Below, piece by piece: positions 1-6,637 of a DNA stretch of 8,638 nt. Location: the NCBI GenBank assembly GCA_964370795.1, contig CAYJME010000150.1, positions 1 through 8,638 on the forward strand. The letters are read 5' to 3'. Source of the DNA: JAHFOW01 sp964370795 (GTDB lineage Bacteria > Planctomycetota > Brocadiia > Brocadiales > Brocadiaceae). The notes below the pieces were generated by a model. That model did no database searches and was not told the DNA's origin. It worked only from the letters and a program-made list of their open reading frames with translations. A program made the translations under genes and the position numbers. Within the stretch, counting starts at the first letter, position 1. Each line of letters starts with the position of its first letter.

Positions 1-30
1 GTCCATCGCCGTCAGGAGACGGCTCCTACC
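1..30. repeat. short dispersed hairpin repeat, copy 1
   Basis: This segment can fold two overlapping ways: CCGTC (9-13) pairs with GACGG (18-22), or AGGAG (14-18) pairs with CTCCT (23-27). A related element occurs at 8361-8391 in the opposite orientation, with the first stem changed to CCAAC/GTTGG, so base pairing is kept. A decayed copy lies at 8415-8440 and shares the 13-mer GCCGTCAGGAGAC (8-20 here, 8420-8432 there). Three copies in the two non-coding flanks of an 8.6 kb window suggest a repeat that is common in this genome. The element is probably cut by the left window edge. Its function is unknown. Confidence 0.6.
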
Positions 31-113
31 AGTCGTCGAAGGCATAATTTAATGGAATGCTACAATTGATATGTGAGAGTTTAGTGTGGACTGAAAAGAT
101 AGAACCTGTGCAA

Positions 114-336
114 AAATCCCCCTCTGCTGTTTTGTCATTGCTAAGGAGGAACGACTGAAGCCGAAGTTGAGAGGAAAGCAAACCACAATTTTCATGGATT
201 TTGAGAGAAATATTGCTTCGCTATCGCTCGCAATGACAGACAAGACTTTTTGAAAGACTCTATTTCATTACCGTGTAAAACTCTTTTTTATACAATTTTT
301 CACAACCTCCTCCATCCCCTTTTCTCAGGGGGATTT
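114..336. repeat. nested inverted repeats in the non-coding left flank
   Basis: An inner pair, TGTCATTGC (133-141) and GCAATGACA (230-238), is perfectly complementary and delimits a 106-base element. Its right part reads TTGCTTCGCTATCGCTCGCAATGAC, described here by its key pieces TTGCTTCGCT and CGCTCGCAATGAC, which resemble a family of intergenic palindromic repeats found in many environmental bacteria. An outer pair, AAATCCCCCT (114-123) and AGGGGGATTT (327-336), is a perfect 10-base inverted match surrounding it. No transposase is present. These look like small non-autonomous palindromic elements. The reading frame that spans 49-243 lies inside this repeat and is not a credible gene. Confidence 0.5.
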
Positions 337-365
337 GGTTGCGGCTACGCCGCACTAAGTTTTAT
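239..365. other. non-coding sequence downstream of moaA with two hairpins
   Basis: The whole stretch 1-365 carries no credible gene. Next to the moaA stop there are two stem-loops: GCGGC (341-345) with GCCGC (349-353) around a TAC loop, and ATCCCC (314-319) with GGGGAT (329-334), the latter extendable by CAACC (303-307) with GGTTG (337-341). Read on the minus strand, neither is followed by a clear run of T, so neither is a textbook intrinsic terminator for moaA. On the plus strand the GC-rich stem is followed by a loose T-rich run (TTTTATTT at about 361-368). They may still end or stabilise transcripts, but this is weak. Confidence 0.35.
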
Positions 366-1337
366 TTAACCACCCACCTGATGCATGATTACGTGTCCTT
401 TACCACTGTGCACAGGGGGTTTTAAATTGGCGGCGCGGATGAATGCCTCGGTAAGTTTTTCTTCGGTGGGGTTGTTTCTCAGTATGGCCTTTAAATCAAC
501 CTCTCCTCCGGAAAGCAAACAGGAGCGGATCTTTCCATCTGAGGTTAAACGGAGGCGGTTACAGGAATTGCAAAAGGGTTGGCTCACCGCAGAGACAAAT
601 CCCAATTTTCCCATAGCGCCCTTGATTTTATAAATTTTTGCAGCACCGCTCCCAAGTTTTGGTTTGGGAAGCGCTATGAGTTCATTATTTTTCGCTATGA
701 TCTCAATAATATCAGACATGGGAATGAATTTATCTTCGGATACCAGGCTCTCTTTATTCATTGCCATGTATTCAATAAAACGCACTTCAACGTCCCGCTC
801 TAAGGTCAGCCGTGCAAACTCTTCAAACTCATCGTCGTTAACGCCCTTCATGGCAACGACATTAATCTTCGTATTTTTAAATCCCAAATTAAGAACTTCT
901 TCGATCCCATCGAGGACGTCCTGCAAATTACCGCCTCTCGTGATCCTTTCAAATTTTGCCGGGTCAAGACTATCCAGGCTGATATTGAGCCGGTATAACC
1001 CAACGTCTTTCATTATTTTAACATACTTCTTAAGACAGATGCCGTTCGTCGTTATCGCAAGGTCTTCTATACCTTGAATTTCCCCCAACTTCTTCAAGAG
1101 ATACTCAATGCCCCTCCGGTAGAGGGGTTCGCCACCCGTTAACCGAAAGCTTCTTATTCCTAATTTAACGGCATGCTGGACAAGGGTCAGAATTTCTTCA
1201 TAGGTAAGGATATCGGTGTGCTGGGAAAGTTCCAGTCCGCTCTCTGGCCTGCAATAAACACACCGGAGATTGCAAAGTTCAGTCACTGATATTCTGAGAC
1301 GGTCTATGTGTCTTAAATATTTATCAACGATATTCAT
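366..1337 (-). CDS. moaA: GTP 3',8-cyclase MoaA (molybdenum cofactor synthesis)
   Basis: Radical-SAM enzyme that, in the known family, rearranges GTP to 3',8-cyclo-7,8-dihydro-GTP, the first step toward molybdopterin, working with MoaC. At 323 residues it has normal family length. The N-terminal radical-SAM cluster motif CxxxCxxC is intact (C22, C26, C29), followed by the SAM-contacting GGEP (68-71). The second [4Fe-4S] site near the C-terminus is complete (C256, C259, C273 within FCNSCNRLRLT...CL). The protein ends in the Gly-Gly tail that the family needs for activity. The ATG lies 3 bases after the stop of the response-regulator gene, with a modest GGA Shine-Dalgarno inside that gene's last codons, so it is probably translated from the same transcript. 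MoaC and other moa/mog genes are not in the window. Identification is firm; the operon link is inferred from spacing. Confidence 0.96.
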   Translation of the reverse strand: MNIVDKYLRHIDRLRISVTELCNLRCVYCRPESGLELSQHTDILTYEEILTLVQHAVKLGIRSFRLTGGEPLYRRGIEYLLKKLGEIQGIEDLAITTNGICLKKYVKIMKDVGLYRLNISLDSLDPAKFERITRGGNLQDVLDGIEEVLNLGFKNTKINVVAMKGVNDDEFEEFARLTLERDVEVRFIEYMAMNKESLVSEDKFIPMSDIIEIIAKNNELIALPKPKLGSGAAKIYKIKGAMGKLGFVSAVSQPFCNSCNRLRLTSDGKIRSCLLSGGEVDLKAILRNNPTEEKLTEAFIRAANLKPPVHSGKGHVIMHQVGG

Positions 1338-1340
1338 GGT

Positions 1341-1695
1341 TTATTCCGTATTGTAACTCGTTTTCGGTATTATCTGGTATTCCTTCATCTTTCTCCACAA
1401 GGTTGTCGTGGATATTCCAAGGTCATTTGCCGCCTGCTTGCGGTTTCCCGCATACTTTTGCAAGGATTCAATTATTGTTTTCTTCTCCTGCAAGGCAAGG
1501 GCAGCCCGAATACCTCCCATTTCCATTGCAATATTCATAGTATCCAATAACGGTGAAGCTTGTAATGCAAGGTCCGGGATAGTAATACGGTCGTTTTTCG
1601 ATAAAGTAACCGCCCTTTCGCCAACAATTTAAAGTTGCCTGAAATTACCCGGCCAAGAGTAATATAACAATATATTAATAGCATCAACGCATATA
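1341..1695 (-). pseudogene. C-terminal piece of NtrC-type response regulator, interrupted (likely assembly damage)
   Basis: The open tail (1341-1547) encodes a Fis-type DNA-binding helix-turn-helix: GNRKQAANDLGISTTTLWRKMKEY is typical of the end of sigma54 activators (key residues QAA, LGIS, TLWRK). Reading the same frame upstream through 1548-1695 gives recognisable regulator sequence: DAINILLYYSWPGNFRQL, then a TAA at 1629-1631, then IVGERAVTLSKNDRITIPDL. The expected protein reads RELENVVERAV there; three single-base changes restore it exactly (TAA to GAA, ATT to AAT, GGC to GTC). The segment 1637-1695 repeats, with mismatches, what is seen again near 1819-1873 on the other side of the N gap. 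I therefore read this as the low-quality end of a contig holding the last ~110 residues of the regulator that starts at 2900. The rebuilt protein would be about 458 residues, a normal NtrC-family length. Confidence 0.8.
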
Positions 1696-1705
1696 NNNNN
1701 NNNNN
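1696..1705. other. assembly gap (10 N)
   Basis: Ten undetermined bases join two contigs. Regulator sequence is present on both sides and overlaps: codons for the NILL..YSWPGN region appear at about 1637-1690 and again at about 1819-1873. The true gap is therefore probably negative (an unrecognised overlap), and the 10 N are a scaffolder's placeholder. Confidence 0.95.
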
Positions 1706-1839
1706 TGGTCAACAACCTGTCCGCCTTTAAAGATTAAAAGTGTAGGAATACTTCTGATTCCGAATTTTCCAGCAATCATGGGATTGTTATCAACATCAAC
1801 TTTTCCGATTTTTGCTTTTCCCTGATATTCCCCGGCCAT
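1706..1839 (-). pseudogene. trxA: thioredoxin fragment, truncated by the gap and fused to the regulator
   Basis: In the frame ending at 1708, the minus strand encodes 41 residues from EYQGKAKIGKVDVDN through FGIRSIPTLLIFKGG to QVVD. This is the second half of a thioredoxin: the VDVDxNP strand, the cis-proline motif SIPT, and the LLIFKGG strand before the last helix. The CxxC active-site half and the C-terminal helix are absent. Homology is clear from about 1836 (AGEYQGK) down to the N gap. Upstream of 1839 the DNA is the regulator gene in another frame, so no thioredoxin start or N-terminus exists here. The fragment most likely belongs elsewhere in the genome and was joined by misassembly at a short shared sequence. 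A real gene fusion is possible but would leave both genes non-functional. Confidence 0.85.
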
Positions 1840-2900
1840 GAGTAATTTAACAATATATTCATAGCATCTCCGCTTATCTCAGGCGGTTTCCTTTTCAGTT
1901 TATTCGCATACATATTCACAAAATAATTGATTAAAATGGGAATATCTTCTTTCCTTTCCCTGAGGGGCGGGAGATGAATCCTGATCACATTCAGCCGATA
2001 AAACAGGTCTTTTCTGAACGTCCCGTTTCGCGTGGCCTCGTCGAGGTCTTTATTTGTTGCCACAATAACCCGCACATCAAGGTATATCGGTTTATTATCA
2101 CCGACTTTTCGTATCTCGCCATTTTGTAAAAATCGAAGGAGTTTAACCTGGCTCGAGAATAATGTTTCGCCAATTTCATCCAGAAATAAGGTGCCGCCCT
2201 GTGCTTCTAAAAAAATACCTTTTTTATCCTTTATCGCGCCGGTAAACGAACCCATAGCATGACCAAACAATTCGCTTTCCTGCAAATTTTCAGGCAACGC
2301 CCCGCAATTCACCACGACAAAAGGTTTGTTACACCGCCTACTGTTGTTATGGATGGCACGCGCAACCAATTCCTTTCCCGTCCCGCTCTCACCGGTAATC
2401 AGGACGGTGCTTTCGCTGCTTCTCAACTCCACAAGGGTATTGAGAATACGCATCATCACCGGGGAGTTGCCGATAACACCTTCAAATTTATATGTCTCAT
2501 TGACTTCTCTTTGAAGGTTATAGACCTTGTCTGAAAGGCGCTTCTTTTCCAGGGCGCGTTCAATTACGGAAAGCACATCGGATAACTGAAACGGCTTGGT
2601 AATATAATCATAAGCGCCCTTCCGCATCGCATAGATTGCGCTATCAATAGTGCCAAACGCGGTCATAACAATAACTTCCGTATGCGGATTGATATGCTTA
2701 ATATGCAGCAGCACTTCCAGTCCGTCCATCGCTTCCATTTTTAGATCAACAACCGCCAAATCGTAGATGTGGTCTCCGAAAAGCTCAATTGCTTTTTCTC
2801 CACTCTCGGCACTGTCCACATGATAGCCTGCTCTCTTAAAGGCTATGACGAGAGACTCTCTCATGTTTTTTTGATCTTCGACAACCAGGATGTTAAACAT
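1776..2900 (-). CDS. NtrC-family sigma54-dependent response regulator (receiver and AAA+ part)
   Basis: Phosphorylation-controlled enhancer-binding activator, acting on RNA polymerase-sigma54. The receiver domain (about 1-120) has the acidic pocket at D9, phosphoacceptor D52, T80 and K102. The AAA+ domain (about 140-361) has Walker A GESGTGKE (170-177), the sigma54-contacting loop GSFTGA (217-222, with Ser where GAFTGA is usual), Walker B LFLDE (238-242) and candidate arginine fingers in FRKDLFYRLN (295-304), ending in SWPGNIRE (354-361). The remaining 13 residues to the stop at 1776 are not regulator sequence: the DNA there is thioredoxin read out of frame. The DNA-binding end is at 1341-1547 across the gap. 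The start lies 11 bases after the kinase stop, with AAAGAAA as a weak ribosome site, so it is the natural partner of that kinase. I saw no -24/-12 promoter in the window, so its targets are unknown. Confidence 0.93.
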   Translation of the reverse strand: MFNILVVEDQKNMRESLVIAFKRAGYHVDSAESGEKAIELFGDHIYDLAVVDLKMEAMDGLEVLLHIKHINPHTEVIVMTAFGTIDSAIYAMRKGAYDYITKPFQLSDVLSVIERALEKKRLSDKVYNLQREVNETYKFEGVIGNSPVMMRILNTLVELRSSESTVLITGESGTGKELVARAIHNNSRRCNKPFVVVNCGALPENLQESELFGHAMGSFTGAIKDKKGIFLEAQGGTLFLDEIGETLFSSQVKLLRFLQNGEIRKVGDNKPIYLDVRVIVATNKDLDEATRNGTFRKDLFYRLNVIRIHLPPLRERKEDIPILINYFVNMYANKLKRKPPEISGDAMNILLNYSWPGNIREKQKSEKLMLITIP

Positions 2901-2911
2901 AAGTTTCTTTA

Positions 2912-5900
2912 TTATGAAATTTGCGCTGAATGGGTTTTGAATTGTTTATGTTTTATGGGCAATCGTATTGTAAAGGCAGTCCATTTATTTGGTTTACTCT
3001 TCACGTCAATTACGCCGCCGTGATTATCAATAATACGATGTACGATAGAAAGTCCCAATCCGGTTCCCTTTGATTTCTTTGTGGTAAAGAAAGGCTCAAA
3101 TATCTTTTTTATTATCCCCGGTGGAATCCCCATGCCCGTATCTGCAATTAAAACCTCAATCTCATCCTTATTGTCTCTCATGGGTTTTCTCACGCGGATA
3201 AATATTTTTCCGCCTTCGGGCATTGCATCAATTGAATTTACCAACAAATTCCAAAAAACTTTCCTTATCCAGTCTCTATCCAGATAAACCCTGGGGATAT
3301 CAGGGGCATAAACCTTATTAACCTTGATTTCCCTGCTAAATCTGACGTCCTGCTCTAACAAAAAGAGCGTCTCATCAATAATTTCGGTAATATCGCTTCT
3401 CACGAAATGATATGCTGACGGGTGTGCAAAAGTAAGGAAGTTGGTGATAATATTGTTCAGCCGTTCCGTCTCTTCAGCAACCATCCCCAACAATTTCTCA
3501 TCGTCATCTTTTAAAGTAAGATCACGCTTTAACATACACACGGAATTTGATATCGCACCCAGGGGATTACGTATCTCGTGGGCAATCGAGGCGGCCAATT
3601 CTCCAACAGACGCCAAACGTTCGGAACGGCGTATTTGTTCTTCTATCCTTTTACTATCGGTAATATCACGGATAATCCCTTCAATACCGATAACGCTTCC
3701 TTTTTTATTTTTAATGGGGTAGGTATTCTGGGATACCCAGAGTTCCTCGCCATTTTTACAATAAATCCTGTACTCTAAATCCTTGGAGACCTTAAGCTCC
3801 CCTTCCATAACCTTCCTGATCGAGTCCCTCACCAGATGCTCATCATCCTTATGAATCATCTCCATTGCAAGGGCGGGGTTATCATAAAATTCCTGGGGGG
3901 CATATCCGGTAACATTCTTTAACGCGCTGTTCAGGAATAAATACCTGCCGCTCTTATCCAGCCGGAATATCACGTCTTCAATGTCTTCTACGAGATTTCT
4001 GTACTTTCCCTCAGACTCTCTAATTTTATCAAATAGGCGTGTGTTGTCAATTGCAATAGCAAGCTGCGGGGCTATCTTATTGACAATATCAACATGGCTT
4101 TCCGAATAGTTATGAACGTTTTTACTCCCGAAATTCAGACTCCCGATAATCTCTCCCTTGCATATCAATGGATAGGATAAGCGGGACTTAATGCCCTCTT
4201 TTAATAAAATAGGGTCTGTGGAAAAAGTGCCACGGGATGTATCATTTACCATGTAAACCTCGCCATTTTCAACCACTTTACCCGCAAGGGTACCGTACTT
4301 GGGATAATGAAGACCTTCTTCCAATTTAGACGCAGGATAATCTTTCGATACTGCAAAGATGATAAATTCATCCCTTTTTTCATCGAGCAGGGTAATACTC
4401 ATTCGGTCAAAATCGATAACCTTATTGAGTTCCGCGCTCAGGGATTTGTAAACCTCGCGGAGATTCAAGCTGGTGGCTAAAATTTTATTAATGTTATTTA
4501 AAATATCCTTTTCCTGCTCAATCCTCTTGCGCTCCGTCAGATCAATGATAATACCCTCATAACCTATTATATTGTTTCGTCCATCACGCCTGAGGTTGGC
4601 CGTCATCATACAGGGTACCCGATACCCTCTTTTATTTTTCAACTCCACCTCATAATCTTTGATAAACCCATTTTTACACACCATATCCTTAACCATTTTA
4701 CCTTCATCCGGATTAAAGAACAGGTTGCGAATCAGGTTCAATTTTAAAATATCGTTTTTCAATTCATATCCAAACAAGTCCACGCCCGCCTGATTAATCT
4801 CTACAAACTGGCACTCCGTATCGCAGAAAAACACAACGTCCTTGCTGCTTTCAAAAAGACGCCGGTATTTTTCCTCGGATACCCGTAATTTTCTTGTTCT
4901 TTCTTCAACAATTTTTTCCAGCCGAATCGTATAATTATGCAATTCCTGTTCTAATAATTTTTGTCTTGTTATGTCCCGTGTAATCATCACAAAACCAACA
5001 GGCATTCCATCCATAGATTGACGGGTTGTAAATGTACAATAGCCGGTAAACACGTCTCCATTTTTTCGCAAAAACTGCATCTCGCTTTCATGTCGGCCGG
5101 CATTCAGGGTTGTCTCCAATGTTCTTTGAATCATACCTGATTCCACGTCGTCGTTTGTATAGAGTATCTGAATGGTAGATTTCTGAATTAATTCCTCTGG
5201 CGCATACAAAAATATCCTTTTGGCGCCCTCATTAAACGCCTGGATGTTTCCATCCAAATCAAGGGCAATGATGGAATGTTCTGTGGAACTTACGAGGATA
5301 CTTTTCAAGAAATTTTTTGCTTCCTGGAGTTTTGTTGTCTTCTCTCGCACAGACTCAGCCATTACATTAAACGCATCAGCCAATTCACGAATTTCGTCCC
5401 GGGTCTTTATCACAACGTGCTGTGATAAATCTCCGGCTGATATCCTCCGCGTCGCCTTGATTAATTCTGTAATTGGGTTGGCAATTTTCTGGCCTATCAA
5501 AACGGCAAATGCAATCCCGGCAACAGCCATTATCACACCGGCAATGGTAAGATACGAAAGGATTTTCGATATGGGATTCTTGAGATCATTAATTGCTAAA
5601 GATATTTTCCCGGTGCTCATTTCCGTAATAATACCCCAGTTAAGCTCAGGAATATAAAACCACGCCCCCAATACTTTTTCACCCACATAATTTGTGTAAC
5701 CGTCCACGTCATATCCATTTTTTCCATTCAGACACTGGAATACACTCCTGGTAAATCTTCCCGTTTGCGGATCAACGACAACCTTTTCAAAATCTGCCCT
5801 TTCTTTAAAATCCCTCATGTCTCTTGATTGATCATTAAAATCCGATTTGGCAATCATCACACCGTTCTGATTCACCACATACACGTCATAGGCGTCGCCA

Positions 5901-6493
5901 TAGCGTATTTCCTGCCATTCTTTTTTAAACAGAGACAAATCAACGCAAAGCGCCAACACACCGACAACACCTTTTTCCCCGTCTTTTATGGGTACGGAAA
6001 AATACGCTGCTTGCCAACCTTCAAATTCTGGCGAATTGCTGAAAACCAAAGGAATGTTATCCGAAATGTGAGTCTTGCCCTGGATTATGGAATTAAACCA
6101 CTCAACGCCGGATATGTTTTTACCTATTATGCTATTATCAGTCGACAACCTGACTACGCCTGAGGCATCGCTGATTATAAACACACGAAAACCTGCATCG
6201 CAGGAAACATGGGATATGAATGGTAAAACGGTATTTACGTCCGCCTTTTCTAAGCTAACAACAGATGTTACAAATGGATTTTGTGAGATTTGAAGGGCAT
6301 TTTGTTTGAGGGTATTTAACCAATCTGCCACCTGGGAGACCTTTTGAGAACCAATCGACTGTAAATCGCTAATCGTCGTTTCCTGAATGGTTGTTTGCGC
6401 GGTGGGATATGCAATAAGCCGCATTACCAGTAATGGCGTGAGAACGGCAATCAAAAACAGAACAATTAACTTATTCTTGATTGACCGGAACAT
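2912..6493 (-). CDS. membrane multi-PAS hybrid-sensor histidine kinase (not phosphorelay hybrid)
   Basis: A 1193-residue sensor kinase. Order of parts: membrane segment 9-28; extracytoplasmic Cache-type sensor about 33-300, with the typical AAYFSVPI...GVVGVLALCVDLSLF core; membrane segment 311-334; HAMP about 335-388; PAS about 395-510, ending MITRDITRQK; a coiled coil about 510-540; PAS about 540-657, ending IDLTERKR; GAF about 665-822; PAS about 828-952, ending IIRDITDSKR; HisKA about 957-1023 with phospho-acceptor H972 in AHEIRNP; HATPase about 1070-1181 with N box (N1086), G1 DTGMGIP (1118-1124), F box FEPFFTTK and G2 GTGLGLSI (1143-1150). All catalytic motifs are intact and there is no attached receiver domain. 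The first ATG is used; an in-frame TGA sits two codons upstream. It is followed at 11 bases by an NtrC-type regulator, its probable phosphorylation partner. The ligand cannot be told from sequence. Confidence 0.95.
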   Translation of the reverse strand: MFRSIKNKLIVLFLIAVLTPLLVMRLIAYPTAQTTIQETTISDLQSIGSQKVSQVADWLNTLKQNALQISQNPFVTSVVSLEKADVNTVLPFISHVSCDAGFRVFIISDASGVVRLSTDNSIIGKNISGVEWFNSIIQGKTHISDNIPLVFSNSPEFEGWQAAYFSVPIKDGEKGVVGVLALCVDLSLFKKEWQEIRYGDAYDVYVVNQNGVMIAKSDFNDQSRDMRDFKERADFEKVVVDPQTGRFTRSVFQCLNGKNGYDVDGYTNYVGEKVLGAWFYIPELNWGIITEMSTGKISLAINDLKNPISKILSYLTIAGVIMAVAGIAFAVLIGQKIANPITELIKATRRISAGDLSQHVVIKTRDEIRELADAFNVMAESVREKTTKLQEAKNFLKSILVSSTEHSIIALDLDGNIQAFNEGAKRIFLYAPEELIQKSTIQILYTNDDVESGMIQRTLETTLNAGRHESEMQFLRKNGDVFTGYCTFTTRQSMDGMPVGFVMITRDITRQKLLEQELHNYTIRLEKIVEERTRKLRVSEEKYRRLFESSKDVVFFCDTECQFVEINQAGVDLFGYELKNDILKLNLIRNLFFNPDEGKMVKDMVCKNGFIKDYEVELKNKRGYRVPCMMTANLRRDGRNNIIGYEGIIIDLTERKRIEQEKDILNNINKILATSLNLREVYKSLSAELNKVIDFDRMSITLLDEKRDEFIIFAVSKDYPASKLEEGLHYPKYGTLAGKVVENGEVYMVNDTSRGTFSTDPILLKEGIKSRLSYPLICKGEIIGSLNFGSKNVHNYSESHVDIVNKIAPQLAIAIDNTRLFDKIRESEGKYRNLVEDIEDVIFRLDKSGRYLFLNSALKNVTGYAPQEFYDNPALAMEMIHKDDEHLVRDSIRKVMEGELKVSKDLEYRIYCKNGEELWVSQNTYPIKNKKGSVIGIEGIIRDITDSKRIEEQIRRSERLASVGELAASIAHEIRNPLGAISNSVCMLKRDLTLKDDDEKLLGMVAEETERLNNIITNFLTFAHPSAYHFVRSDITEIIDETLFLLEQDVRFSREIKVNKVYAPDIPRVYLDRDWIRKVFWNLLVNSIDAMPEGGKIFIRVRKPMRDNKDEIEVLIADTGMGIPPGIIKKIFEPFFTTKKSKGTGLGLSIVHRIIDNHGGVIDVKSKPNKWTAFTIRLPIKHKQFKTHSAQIS

Positions 6494-6637
6494 ACATCAC
6501 CATAAACTGGACATAAATAATTTTCAGGAAGGGCGCGGAGAAATATAACCTATGGAAGGCTTTGTAAATCAACCATAGTTATATATTATTTCTGTTCTGA
6601 TTTGAATACACAAATTTTCAACGAATTCAGTCAGCAG
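6494..6637 (-). promoter_or_regulatory. gap upstream of the kinase: possible promoter within an inverted repeat
   Basis: Between mrp and the kinase lie 144 bases. An imperfect inverted repeat has arms 6542-6555 (AATATAACCTATGG) and 6573-6586 (CCATAGTTATATAT). On the minus strand a TTGATT (6567-6572) and TTATAT (6543-6548), 18 bases apart, could be -35 and -10 elements for the kinase operon. The repeat arms flank the -35 and overlap the -10, as an operator might. The stem is AU-rich without a T-run after it, so it is not a convincing terminator for mrp. Support is by eye only. Confidence 0.35.

Noticed and set aside
49..243. Minus-strand 64-codon reading frame
   Set aside because: It lies across palindromic repeat sequence, has no ribosome site or recognisable protein features, and is best explained by the repeat.
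341..353. Intrinsic terminator of moaA
   Set aside because: The GCGGC/GCCGC stem is not followed by a T-run on the minus strand, so I list it only as a hairpin.
664..1077. Plus-strand 137-codon reading frame opposite moaA
   Set aside because: It is antisense to a strongly supported moaA frame with all catalytic motifs, so it is a shadow frame.
1341..1547. A separate small Fis-like DNA-binding protein
   Set aside because: The frame continues upstream into regulator sequence (TLSKNDRITIPDL, SWPGN), so it is the end of the NtrC-type gene and not an independent gene.
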